NCBI RefSeq assembly: GCF_900183975.1
Contig: NZ_LT853882.1
Span: 2,101,501-2,165,500, forward strand
Length of the DNA stretch: 64,000 nucleotides
Origin: Xanthomonas fragariae
Lineage (GTDB): Bacteria > Pseudomonadota > Gammaproteobacteria > Xanthomonadales > Xanthomonadaceae
Direction: 5' to 3'
Below the pieces are notes generated by a model. The model saw only the letters and a program-made list of their open reading frames with translations. It searched no databases and was not told where the DNA came from. Numbering within the stretch: the stretch's first letter is position 1; the number at the start of each line of letters is the position of its first letter. Shown here one piece after another: positions 1-7,781 of the stretch. The position numbers and the translations under genes were made by a program.

Positions 1-269
1 TGATTGGTGCCGATGCAGAAGCAACCCACCGCGATCAACCGCTTGGCATGCGCCAGCACCTCGGCGCTCAACTGCGTACGCGAGCGGATGCCAACGATGT
101 GCGCGTCGGCGATGCGCGCCTTGAGTTCGTCTTCCGGCAACGACTTGGCATGCAGTTCGATCTGCGAATAACCGGCGGCGCGGAACACGTCCACGGCGGT
201 CTGGCTGATGCCTTCCAGCAACAGAACGCGGATGTCCTGCTTGGGAAACGAGGTTCTTTTCGGCGACAT
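1..269 (-). CDS. serA: D-3-phosphoglycerate dehydrogenase, N-terminal part (cut by window edge)
   Basis: The reading frame starts at an ATG whose complement lies at 267-269 and runs off the left edge of the window. The visible 89 residues begin MSPKRTSFPKQDIRVLLLEG and include the IVGIRSRTQLS and AVGCFCIGTNQ segments typical of the substrate/NAD domain of SerA. SerA oxidises 3-phosphoglycerate in the first step of L-serine synthesis in the cytosol and, in several bacteria, also reduces 2-oxoglutarate to D-2-hydroxyglutarate. It is divergent from a FAD-linked D-2-hydroxyacid dehydrogenase gene, which fits that side reaction. The C-terminal regulatory domain is outside the window. Confidence 0.9.
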   Translation of the reverse strand, partial: MSPKRTSFPKQDIRVLLLEGISQTAVDVFRAAGYSQIELHAKSLPEDELKARIADAHIVGIRSRTQLSAEVLAHAKRLIAVGCFCIGTN

Positions 270-479
270 GGGGGAGCGCGCATTGCAGCAATCGGGTCGG
301 CAACTATGCCAGATGGGGTGCCCGATTGGGCGGCCACACTGCCGCGTCTGCACAGGCAGAGTCCTTGCGGTGCAACGGTTTCAGCTGAATCCAACCCCGC
401 TTCGGCACCACGCGCCGCAACTGGACGAAGCTGGCGCACACTGGCACGCTGTGCGGTTCCTCCTGCAGCGCCGCGTGCC

Positions 480-1898
480 ATGACCGATCCCCGCATTGTT
501 TCCTTGCAACAGGCCGTGCCCGCGTTGCGTTTGAAGACCGAGCCGGCCGACCTGGAGCATTACGGCCGCGACTGGACGCGGCGCTGGACGCCGAACCCGC
601 TCGCCATCGCGCTGCCTGGTTCGGTGGACGAAGTCCAAGCGGTGGTGCGCTGGGCAAATGCGCAAGGCGTGGCGGTGGTGCCATCGGGCGGACGCACCGG
701 CCTGTCTGGCGGTGCAGTGGCCGCCAACGGCGAGCTGGTGCTGAGCCTGGAGCGCTTGAACAAGCCGCTGGATTTCAATGCCGTGGATCGCACCCTCACC
801 GTGCAGGCTGGCATGCCGCTGGAAGCGGTACACAATGCCGCGCGCGAGCATGGTCTGGTCTATCCGGTGGACTTCGCAGCGCGTGGTTCGTGTTCGATCG
901 GCGGCAATATCGCCACCAATGCCGGCGGCATCCGCGTGATCCGCTATGGCAATACGCGCGAATGGGTGGCCGGTTTGAAAGTGGTCACTGGTGCAGGCGA
1001 GCTGCTAGAACTCAACAATGCGTTGTTGAAAAACTCCAGCGGCTACGATTTCCGCCATCTGATGATCGGCTCCGAGGGCACGCTCGGTATCGTGGTAGAA
1101 GCGACGTTGCGGCTGACCGACCCGCCGCCGCCAAGCAACGTGATGCTGCTGGCGCTGCCCTCGTTCGAGGTGTTGATGCAGGTGTTTGCCGCGTTCCGCG
1201 CGCAGCTGCGTCTGGAAGCGTTCGAATTCTTCACCGACCGCGCGCTGGAGCACGTGCTTGCGCACGGGGCGCAAGCGCCGTTTGCCGAGGTCCATCCGTA
1301 TTACGTGGTCACCGAATTCGCCGCAGGCGATGAGGCGCAGGAAGCCTCTGCGATGGCCGCGTTCGAGACCTGCATGGATCAAGGCTGGGTCAGCGATGGA
1401 GTGATCAGCCAGAGCGATGCACAGGCAGCCCAACTATGGCGGCTGCGCGAAGGCATCACCGAGGCGCTGGCGCGCTACACGCCATACAAGAACGATGTGT
1501 CGGTGCGCATCTCTGCGATGCCGGCATTTTTGGCCGAAACGCAGGCGTTATTGCACGATGCCTATCCGCACTTCGATGTGGTGTGGTTCGGCCATATCGG
1601 CGATGGCAACTTGCATATCAACGTGCTCAAGTCCGACGACACGACGCGAGCCGATTTCGTGGCTGCCTGCGATCAGGTGACCAAGTTGTTGGCGCAAGCC
1701 TTGCAGCGTTTCGATGGCAGCATCTCCGCCGAACATGGCATCGGCTTGGTCAAGAAGGCGTACCTGTGGAGTACGCGCTCTGCGGCCGAAATCGCGTTGA
1801 TGCGTGGGATCAAACATGTGCTTGATCCTCATCTTTTGCTGAATCCCGGCAAGCTGTTCGAGATGGACGACGCGCCGGTTACCACGCGTGCCGGTTAG
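480..1898 (+). CDS. FAD-linked oxidase, probable D-2-hydroxyglutarate dehydrogenase
   Basis: This 472-residue protein belongs to the FAD-binding_4 / FAD-oxidase_C family (GlcD, D-lactate and D-2-hydroxyglutarate dehydrogenases). I chose the ATG at 480 because the open frame upstream of it lies across serA and has no family similarity. FAD-domain signatures are PSGGRTGLSGGAV and GSCSIGGNIATNAGG. The C-terminal domain has HIGDGNLHINVL, with metal-binding histidines, and the terminal EHGIGLVKK motif. The gene is divergent from serA. In Pseudomonas this pairing is known to couple SerA, which makes D-2-hydroxyglutarate, to a dehydrogenase that removes it, so D-2-hydroxyglutarate is the favoured substrate. 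D-lactate or glycolate cannot be excluded from sequence. Confidence 0.85.
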   Translation: MTDPRIVSLQQAVPALRLKTEPADLEHYGRDWTRRWTPNPLAIALPGSVDEVQAVVRWANAQGVAVVPSGGRTGLSGGAVAANGELVLSLERLNKPLDFNAVDRTLTVQAGMPLEAVHNAAREHGLVYPVDFAARGSCSIGGNIATNAGGIRVIRYGNTREWVAGLKVVTGAGELLELNNALLKNSSGYDFRHLMIGSEGTLGIVVEATLRLTDPPPPSNVMLLALPSFEVLMQVFAAFRAQLRLEAFEFFTDRALEHVLAHGAQAPFAEVHPYYVVTEFAAGDEAQEASAMAAFETCMDQGWVSDGVISQSDAQAAQLWRLREGITEALARYTPYKNDVSVRISAMPAFLAETQALLHDAYPHFDVVWFGHIGDGNLHINVLKSDDTTRADFVAACDQVTKLLAQALQRFDGSISAEHGIGLVKKAYLWSTRSAAEIALMRGIKHVLDPHLLLNPGKLFEMDDAPVTTRAG

Positions 1899-1931
1899 TC
1901 TCTCAACACCTTCAACGGAATCGATACGCCA

Positions 1932-2225
1932 ATGATGCGCTCTCTCGTGTTTTGCGCTTTGACGCTGCTGCCGCTGGCAGCATTCGCATCCAGTCTGGCC
2001 GGTACCTCAGCGGGGGCATCGTCTGCTGGTTCGTCCGATAGCAGCAGTTCCGGTGACGATAAAGTGGTTGCCGACGCACGCGAAGACGCGGCCGGTTTTG
2101 TCGCCAGCGATGGCGTGATCCGCGGCGCGCGTCTGGAGGCGGCGCTGTTGCAGTTGCGCAGCCGTAGCGATGCAGCGCGGCTGTCCAGTGACCTGGAACT
2201 GGCTCAGTCCATCCTGGCCCAGTGA
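1932..2225 (+). CDS. Small exported DUF2388-family protein
   Basis: This 97-residue protein has a clear signal peptide (MMRSLVFCALTLLPLAAFAS, cleavage near residue 19-20) and a Ser/Gly-rich mature N terminus. It ends in the DUF2388 signature: DDKVVADAREDAAGFVAS, then DGVIRGARLEAAL. DUF2388 proteins are small periplasmic proteins of unknown function. The stop overlaps the GTG start of the next gene (GTGA at 2222-2225), so the two are translationally coupled and probably act together at the envelope. A second ATG three bases downstream is an equally possible start. Confidence 0.8.
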   Translation: MMRSLVFCALTLLPLAAFASSLAGTSAGASSAGSSDSSSSGDDKVVADAREDAAGFVASDGVIRGARLEAALLQLRSRSDAARLSSDLELAQSILAQ

Positions 2226-4081
2226 ACCTGCGCTGGCGATGCGGTTGGGTGTTGCTGGCCGCAATGATCGCACCGCAAGCGCATGCCCAATTGCTGATTG
2301 AAGTCGCGCCGCTGGACCTGACTCCGGCGGAGATCGATGCTACTCACGCGCTAGTGCGACAGGTGGCACAGCGTCTGCCGCAGGGCTGGACGCAGCGGCT
2401 TACGACGCCGATCCAGCTGCAATGGCGCACCGATCTGCCGGCGCAGGTGCATGGTCGTGCGATCGGTCAGCGCATTCTGCTCGATCGTAGATTGCTGCAA
2501 GCATGGAGCGCGCAGTCCGAACACGCGCGCACCGATATCGACACGCCCGCCACGCGGGCAGCGATGGCAGCGCTCGTGCACGAGCTGGCGCATGTGCTCG
2601 ATCGCGGCGCACACAGCGCATTCTCACGCGATGGGCGCTTGCGCGATCTTGCCGGTTGGCAGGTGCGGCCCTGGCGGATCGGACGCAGCGCAAACCAGTT
2701 CAGCGACCGCATTCCAGACGACTACGAGCGTCGCAGTCCTGCTGAGTTCGTTGCGGTCAATCTCGAACATTACGTACTGGATGCCGACTATCCCTGCCGA
2801 CGCCCCGCGCTGGCTGCGTGGTTTGCCGAGCACATCGGTGCATCACGTGAGGTGCTGCCGTGTGGGACGACACTGCCGTATCTGCAGGCCGACAACGACG
2901 CCGGTGCGATGTCACTGCTGACGTTGGACCCGTCGCGCGTGTACGCGGTGGACTATCTGCTCGCCGAGGGCAACGAACAGCCGATGAGTCGCTGGGGCCA
3001 CAGCATGTTGCGTCTGGTGATCTGCGCGCCCGGTCGCACGCCTGGGCCGGAATGTCGCCTGGATCTGCAATATCACCGCGTGCTGTCGTTCCGCGCCTTC
3101 GTCGGCGATGTGCAGATTTCCAGCTGGCGCGGGCTCACTGGCTCTTATCCATCGCGATTGTTCGTGCTGCCGTTGAATCAGGTCGTTGACGAATACACCA
3201 AGGTGGAATTGCGCGCGCTGTCGTCGGTGCCGCTGAAGCTGACGCCTGACGAGATCGCCGCACTGCTCGCACGCGCCGCGCAAGTACATTGGAGTTACGA
3301 CGGGCGTTACTACTTCATCGGCAATAACTGTGCGGTGGAAACCTTCAAGCTGCTGCACGACGGTGTGCCACGGCTGGCTGGGGCCGGATTGTTGTCGATC
3401 ACCCCGCGCGGGCTGCGACATCGCTTGCAGCGCGCCGGCATTGCCGACATGCAGGTGCTGGACGACCCGGCGCAGGCGATCCGGCAAGGTTATTACTTCG
3501 AATCGGCGGCCGCGCATTACCAGGCCATGTTCGCGGTGATTCGGCGCAGCATCCCGGTGCCGCAAACGCGCGTGGCGCAATGGCTGGACGCGCAGCCCGC
3601 AGCCCGTGCACAGTGGTTCGAGCAAGGCGGCCTGCGCGAAACAGCGGCGGCGTTGTTGCTGGAGCAGGCGGCATTACGACGCCAGCAATTGCTGACACGC
3701 GATGCGCTCAAGCGGTTGTTGCGCCCCGGCGTGGCCGAGCGTGAGACGGTACAGGGCCAGCTGCAATCGCTGTTCGCGCGGCAGGCGCAGCTCAGTCACC
3801 CGGCGACATTGCTAGGTATCTCCAGTTACGGACTACCGCAGGCAGAGGAGCAGCGAAAATTGACCGCGCGCGTGGCGCAGGAAAGCGCAGTGTTGGTCGA
3901 CGGTTGGAAACAACTACAAGCGCTGGGTCGGCAGCAATTACCGGCCGAGGTGCGTAACGGATTGGAGCAGGGCGAAGCCAACATCGCGCAGTTGCAGGCC
4001 CGGTTGCGCATGCTCGCGCGTGGCGCCGCGGCCGCCGACAAAATGCAGTTGGACATGCGCATACCCTTGCGGGCGCAATAG
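2222..4081 (+). CDS. Exported Lnb_N/DUF4105 protein with an N-terminal HExxH domain
   Basis: This 619-residue protein has a signal peptide ending near residue 22 (AHA-QLLIE). The N-terminal third carries a zinc-protease-like HELAH motif (H120, E121, H124). The middle carries the DUF4105 / Lnb_N signature: RWGHSMLRL and, about 110 residues later, NNCAVETFKLL, which supply the His and Cys expected of an NlpC/P60-like thiol fold. The C-terminal 150 residues are mostly helical and Gln/Ala-rich. The GTG start overlaps the upstream DUF2388 stop. Lnb_N domains occur in lipoprotein-modifying enzymes, but activity here is not established. A role in envelope remodelling is an inference. Confidence 0.8.
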   Translation: MNLRWRCGWVLLAAMIAPQAHAQLLIEVAPLDLTPAEIDATHALVRQVAQRLPQGWTQRLTTPIQLQWRTDLPAQVHGRAIGQRILLDRRLLQAWSAQSEHARTDIDTPATRAAMAALVHELAHVLDRGAHSAFSRDGRLRDLAGWQVRPWRIGRSANQFSDRIPDDYERRSPAEFVAVNLEHYVLDADYPCRRPALAAWFAEHIGASREVLPCGTTLPYLQADNDAGAMSLLTLDPSRVYAVDYLLAEGNEQPMSRWGHSMLRLVICAPGRTPGPECRLDLQYHRVLSFRAFVGDVQISSWRGLTGSYPSRLFVLPLNQVVDEYTKVELRALSSVPLKLTPDEIAALLARAAQVHWSYDGRYYFIGNNCAVETFKLLHDGVPRLAGAGLLSITPRGLRHRLQRAGIADMQVLDDPAQAIRQGYYFESAAAHYQAMFAVIRRSIPVPQTRVAQWLDAQPAARAQWFEQGGLRETAAALLLEQAALRRQQLLTRDALKRLLRPGVAERETVQGQLQSLFARQAQLSHPATLLGISSYGLPQAEEQRKLTARVAQESAVLVDGWKQLQALGRQQLPAEVRNGLEQGEANIAQLQARLRMLARGAAAADKMQLDMRIPLRAQ

Positions 4082-4133
4082 CGGCCCGGACCCACGCGGA
4101 TAGGTGAGCGGTGCGGAGTGGCCAGCTGACGCC

Positions 4134-4700
4134 TCAGTCGGCGCGACCGGCAAATTCGCCCGTGGTGGTGTTGACCAGCACGCGCTCACCGTTGGTGATG
4201 TACTCGGGCACCATGATTTCCATGCCGGTAGTGAGCTTGGCCGGCTTGGGGCGCTTGGTGGCGGTGCCGCCCTTCAATTCCGGCGGAGTTTCGACCACTT
4301 CCAGCGTCACCGTTTGTGGTAATTGCACGGCCACCGGCTGGTCGTCGATGACCTGCACGTAGATGCCGGTCAGGCCGTCGGTAATGTAGCCTACGTCGGT
4401 GCCGATCACATCCGCGTCCAGCGTGTAGGGCGTGAAGTCTTCGTCGTCCATAAACACGAACGCCTCGCCATCCTTGTACGAAAACGTAGACAGACGACGC
4501 AGCAGTTCCACTTCCGGCAGGTTGTCGTCGGCATCGAAGCTGGCGTCGGTTTTCACGCCGCCCGGCACGCTGTACATGATGAAACGGAAGCGCACATTTC
4601 CACCGCGGCCCTGCGGCGAGCTGCGCTCGATGTCGCGGATCTGGTAAATGCCGCCGTTGTATTCGACGACGTTGCCTTTCTTGATGTCGTTAGCTTTCAT
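4134..4700 (-). CDS. efpL: EF-P paralogue EfpL (YeiP)
   Basis: The 188-residue protein has the three beta-barrel domains of elongation factor P and ends in [18 protein letters not shown]...GRAD as E. coli YeiP does. The first-domain loop reads SSPQGRGGN, so the tip residue is Arg32, as in the EfpL branch, rather than the modified Lys of canonical EF-P. EfpL binds the ribosomal E site and relieves stalling at proline-containing motifs. The start codon lies inside a 16-base tandem duplication (4698-4729), which creates an overlapping upstream mini-ORF. No strong Shine-Dalgarno sequence is visible. It is convergent with the DUF4105 gene. Confidence 0.9.
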   Translation of the reverse strand: MKANDIKKGNVVEYNGGIYQIRDIERSSPQGRGGNVRFRFIMYSVPGGVKTDASFDADDNLPEVELLRRLSTFSYKDGEAFVFMDDEDFTPYTLDADVIGTDVGYITDGLTGIYVQVIDDQPVAVQLPQTVTLEVVETPPELKGGTATKRPKPAKLTTGMEIMVPEYITNGERVLVNTTTGEFAGRAD

Positions 4701-4729
4701 GGATTAAGTCAGACATGGATTAAGTCAGA
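4698..4729. repeat. 16-bp tandem duplication over the efpL start codon
   Basis: CATGGATTAAGTCAGA occurs twice head to tail, at 4698-4713 and 4714-4729. On the minus strand each copy ends in an ATG. The inner one starts efpL. The outer one opens an 8-codon frame (MSDLIHES) whose TAA overlaps the first efpL codons in another frame. Confidence 0.9.
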
Positions 4730-4800
4730 GATTGGGGATTAGGGGATTGGCAAAAGCCGGTGGGGCACGGCAGCATTTGCTGCTACCAATCCCCAATCCC
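4730..4800. repeat. Intergenic inverted-repeat element between efpL and the SDR gene
   Basis: The arms GGGGATTGG (4742-4750) and CCAATCCCC (4786-4794) are exact inverses. They sit within longer ATTGGGGATT / AATCCCCAATCCC runs, and an inner hairpin CAGCA-TT-TGCTG lies at 4771-4782. The style matches short intergenic repeats seen elsewhere in Xanthomonas, but I cannot count copies from one window. Confidence 0.55.
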
Positions 4801-4816
4801 GACGCACCAACCCCAG

Positions 4817-5587
4817 CTACTTCGGCGCCAACCGCACGCCGCCGTCCAGACGAATCACTTCGCCATTGAGGTAGCGATTGCGCAGGATGAATGAGACGGT
4901 GTCGGCGTATTCGTCCGGCTGGCCGAGGCGTGAGGGGAACGGGATCGAGGCGGCCAGCGATTGCTGCACGGTGTCGGGCATGCCGTCGACCATCGGGGTC
5001 CAGAACACGCCAGGCGCAATCGTCATCACGCGGATGCCGAAGCGTGCCAGTTCGCGGGCCATCGGTAGGGTCATGCCGACCACGCCGCCCTTGCTTGCAG
5101 CATACGCGGCCTGGCCGATCTGGCCCTCAAAAGCGGCGACCGAAGCGGTATTGATGATCACGCCGCGCTCGCCGTCGTCACCAGCCGCGTTGTGCTGCAT
5201 CACCTCAGCCGCTGCCTTGGCGACATTGAAGCTGCCGACCAGGTTGACCAGCACGGTGTGACGGAAGCTCGCCAGCGGCATCGTCGCTTCCTTGCCTAGC
5301 ACCCGGCCCGTACCCAGGATGCCGGCGCAATTCACCGCAAGGTTGAGCCCGCCCAGTGCCTGCGCGGCCTGCGCCACATTGGCGGCGACCTGGGCCTCAT
5401 CGGTGACATCGGTGGCGAAATAATGCGCGTTGCCGGCACCCAGCAGCGCGAGCGCGGCCTCAGCCTTGTCGGCGTTGACGTCGAACAACGCGACCTTGCC
5501 GCCGTCGGCCACGATGCGTTGCGCCACGGCCAGGCCCAGGCCGGAAACGCCGCCGGTGACGATGGTGAGGACAGAGGATGGCTGCAT
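4817..5587 (-). CDS. Short-chain dehydrogenase, 3-hydroxyacyl-CoA dehydrogenase type
   Basis: This 256-residue classical SDR has the [12 protein letters not shown] nucleotide-binding motif near residue 12, NCAGILG, and the catalytic set [11 protein letters not shown] followed by YAASKGG. The sequence resembles the HSD17B10 / 2-methyl-3-hydroxybutyryl-CoA dehydrogenase branch ([16 protein letters not shown] segment). I placed the start at the ATG at 5587, which puts the Rossmann motif at the usual distance. The upstream in-frame extension of 24 residues lacks similarity. It precedes two same-strand leucine-degradation-type genes after a 138-base gap in which I see no gene, so a role in branched-chain amino-acid or fatty-acid breakdown is likely. 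Confidence 0.8.
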   Translation of the reverse strand: MQPSSVLTIVTGGVSGLGLAVAQRIVADGGKVALFDVNADKAEAALALLGAGNAHYFATDVTDEAQVAANVAQAAQALGGLNLAVNCAGILGTGRVLGKEATMPLASFRHTVLVNLVGSFNVAKAAAEVMQHNAAGDDGERGVIINTASVAAFEGQIGQAAYAASKGGVVGMTLPMARELARFGIRVMTIAPGVFWTPMVDGMPDTVQQSLAASIPFPSRLGQPDEYADTVSFILRNRYLNGEVIRLDGGVRLAPK

Positions 5588-5725
5588 GCGGTGGTTCCCT
5601 GAGTAGCGTTGGAGGCCGATGGATACCGGCGAGCGAGTGAACGGCCAAACAGTCGGCAATTCTAGCCGAAGCCTCTGCGTGGTCGCGGTGGTGGATGATG
5701 CGGGCGTGGGGAATGCAGTGACGTG

Positions 5726-6622
5726 TCAGCCTGCAGCCGCCAACGCCTTACCGACCTTGCTGCCGGTGTCGCGACCGAGCAACTGCGCCAACCAGCGGCC
5801 GGTGCGGGCAAGGGCAGGTAGGTCGATCCCGGTCTGCATGCCCGATCCATGCAGCAGATAGACCACGTCTTCGCTGGCGACGTTGCCGCTGGCGCCCTTG
5901 GCGTACGGGCAACCGCCAGCGCCGGACACCGCCGAATCGACCACGCGCACGCCCTGTTCCAGGCAGGCGGCGATGTTGGCCAGCGCCTGGCCATAGGTGT
6001 CGTGAAAATGCACGGCCAACGCCGACATCGGCACTGCCTGCGCCACAGCGGCCAACATCTGGCGCGCCCTGACCGGCGTGCCGACACCAATGGTGTCGCC
6101 CAGCGAAACTTCGTAGCAGCCCAGCGCGTACAGCCGTTGCGCGACATCGACCACGTCGGCCACCGGCACCTCGCCTTGATACGGGCAACCCAACACGGTG
6201 GAGACATAGCCGCGCACGCGCACGCCATCGAGGACGGCTTGTTCCAGGATCGGGCGAAACCGCTCGATCGATTCCTCGATGCCGGCATTGGTATTGGTGC
6301 GATTGAACGTCTCCGACGCCGCGGTGAACACCGCCACTTCCTGCGCACAGGCCGCGCGTGCACGCGTATACCCCTGCAAATTCGGCACCAGCACCGGGTA
6401 GGCGATGCCCGGCACTTGCGCGACGCCGGCGAACACCTCGGCCGCATCGGCCAGCTGCGGCACCCAGCGTGGGCTGACGAAACTGGTTGCCTCGATGGTG
6501 CGCAAGCCGGTGGCCGACAGCTGATCGATCAGCGCGATCTTGTCGGCAGTGGCGATCTGCTGCGCCTCGTTCTGCAAGCCGTCGCGCGGGCCGACTTCGA
6601 CAATACGGACGAAGTCGTTCAC
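5726..6622 (-). CDS. Hydroxymethylglutaryl-CoA lyase
   Basis: This 298-residue HMGL-like TIM barrel cleaves HMG-CoA to acetyl-CoA and acetoacetate, the last step of leucine catabolism. Family marks are VRIVEVGPRDGLQNEAQ at the N terminus, VAVFTAASETFNRTN, HFHDTYGQALAN (metal-binding His pair) and the GGCPYAKGASGN loop with its catalytic Cys. The start is a GTG at 6622 that overlaps the stop of the upstream hydratase gene (GTGA). That overlap, and the exact family length, decide the start. It is probably co-transcribed with the hydratase and possibly the SDR. Confidence 0.9.
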   Translation of the reverse strand: MNDFVRIVEVGPRDGLQNEAQQIATADKIALIDQLSATGLRTIEATSFVSPRWVPQLADAAEVFAGVAQVPGIAYPVLVPNLQGYTRARAACAQEVAVFTAASETFNRTNTNAGIEESIERFRPILEQAVLDGVRVRGYVSTVLGCPYQGEVPVADVVDVAQRLYALGCYEVSLGDTIGVGTPVRARQMLAAVAQAVPMSALAVHFHDTYGQALANIAACLEQGVRVVDSAVSGAGGCPYAKGASGNVASEDVVYLLHGSGMQTGIDLPALARTGRWLAQLLGRDTGSKVGKALAAAG

Positions 6623-7416
6623 GCCACACTCTCCTGCACCCAGGCCGGCGTGCGTTTGTCCAGGAACGCGCTCAGGCCCTCTTTGCCCTCGGGCGAGACG
6701 CGCAAGCGTGCGATCCACGCCGCGTTAGCCGCATCGATGGCGTCACGGTCGGCTGCCGGCAGTACCGAACGCACCAGGGATTTGGCGTTGCTGGCTGCCA
6801 GCGGGGCGGCAGCCAGCAGCAACCGAATCTGCCGTTCCACTGCGATGTCCAGCTGATCGGTGGCGACCAATTGATGCAACAGCCCCATCAGCTGCGCGGT
6901 GCCGGCGTCGAAGATCTCGGCGGTGGCGAACCAGCGCCGCGCCTGGCGCGCGCCGATCGCCGCGACCACGTAGGGCGAAATGACCGCTGGTAGCAAGCCA
7001 AGCTTGCTCTCGGTCAGCCCGAAGCGCGCTTCCGTGCAGCCGATGGCGATATCGCAGCACGCCACCAGGCCCACACCGCCGCCGAACGCCGCACCGTTGA
7101 CGCGCGCGACGGTGGGCTTGGGCAATTCGTCGAGAGTACGCATCAGTCGCGCCAACGCCAGCGCATCGGCAGCGTTCTCGGCCTCGCTGGCAGTCGCCAT
7201 GCCGCGCATCCAGTGCAGGTCGGCGCCAGCCGAAAAGGCGCCACCATTGCCGGTCAGCACGACGACACGAACATGCGATGCCTGGCCGGCCTGTTGCAAG
7301 GCTTCGGTGAGCGCGGCAATCAGGGGTGCGTCGAAAGCGTTGTGCACCGCCGGGCGGTCCAGTCGCAAGGTGCGGACCGGTCCCTGGTTCTCGACGATCA
7401 AGCCGGTGTCCTGCAT
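6619..7416 (-). CDS. Enoyl-CoA hydratase/isomerase, probable methylglutaconyl-CoA hydratase
   Basis: This is a crotonase-fold protein of about 265 residues. It shows the oxyanion-hole segments GNGGAFSAGADLHWM and NGAAFGGGVGLVACCD, followed by FGLTESKLGLLPAVISPYV. The direct coupling to HMG-CoA lyase suggests hydration of 3-methylglutaconyl-CoA to HMG-CoA in leucine catabolism (a liuC-like role). I chose the ATG at 7416 for family length. In-frame ATGs at 7431 and 7449 are alternatives and none has a convincing ribosome-binding site. It is divergent from feoA. Confidence 0.8.
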   Translation of the reverse strand: MQDTGLIVENQGPVRTLRLDRPAVHNAFDAPLIAALTEALQQAGQASHVRVVVLTGNGGAFSAGADLHWMRGMATASEAENAADALALARLMRTLDELPKPTVARVNGAAFGGGVGLVACCDIAIGCTEARFGLTESKLGLLPAVISPYVVAAIGARQARRWFATAEIFDAGTAQLMGLLHQLVATDQLDIAVERQIRLLLAAAPLAASNAKSLVRSVLPAADRDAIDAANAAWIARLRVSPEGKEGLSAFLDKRTPAWVQESVA

Positions 7417-7494
7417 TGCGCATACGTCCATGAATGGGATGCGAACCATGATAGCGGGCCGGGTTGCTGGAGGCATGACGCGGTGCGTCGATGC

Positions 7495-7517
7495 TAGAAT
7501 TGAGAACCATTCCTAAC
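7495..7517 (+). promoter_or_regulatory. feo promoter with probable Fur box
   Basis: A -10-like TAGAAT (7495-7500) overlaps AATTGAGAACCATTCCTAAC (7498-7517), which resembles the AATGAGAATNATTCTCATT type of Fur box with a few mismatches. The position just upstream of feoA fits iron-Fur repression. I see no clear -35 element. Confidence 0.5.
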
Positions 7518-7532
7518 AATCAGGCCGTCTTT

Positions 7533-7781
7533 GTGACGCTGTCCGACATGCCTTTGCATCGCGCCGCCATCGTGAACTCCGTGGAGGATCGCCTCCCCAA
7601 CGACACGATCGCCCGGCGCCTGCGGGAACTGGGCTTTGTCGCGGGCGAGGAGGTCACCGTGTTGGCGACCGGGCCGGTCGGGCGCGAGCCGTTGCTGGTG
7701 CAGGTGGGCTATACGCGGTTTGCCCTGCGTCGCAGCGAGGCTGCGCGTGTGCAGGTGCGCGATGACGGGGTGCAGACATGA
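7533..7781 (+). CDS. feoA: FeoA-family SH3-like ferrous iron transport protein
   Basis: The small FeoA domain (RLRELGFVAGEEVTVLATGP and GYTRFALRRSEAARVQV) supports FeoB function at the cytoplasmic face of the inner membrane. Two starts are plausible: GTG at 7533 (82 residues) and ATG at 7548. The ATG at 7491 lies inside the promoter and is unlikely. The stop overlaps the feoB ATG (ATGA at 7778-7781), so translation is coupled. Confidence 0.85.
   Translation: MTLSDMPLHRAAIVNSVEDRLPNDTIARRLRELGFVAGEEVTVLATGPVGREPLLVQVGYTRFALRRSEAARVQVRDDGVQT

Noticed and set aside
48..479. A long N-terminal extension of the FAD-linked oxidase
   Set aside because: The upstream in-frame codons lie over serA and its promoter region and have no FAD-oxidase similarity. 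The ATG at 480 gives the family length.
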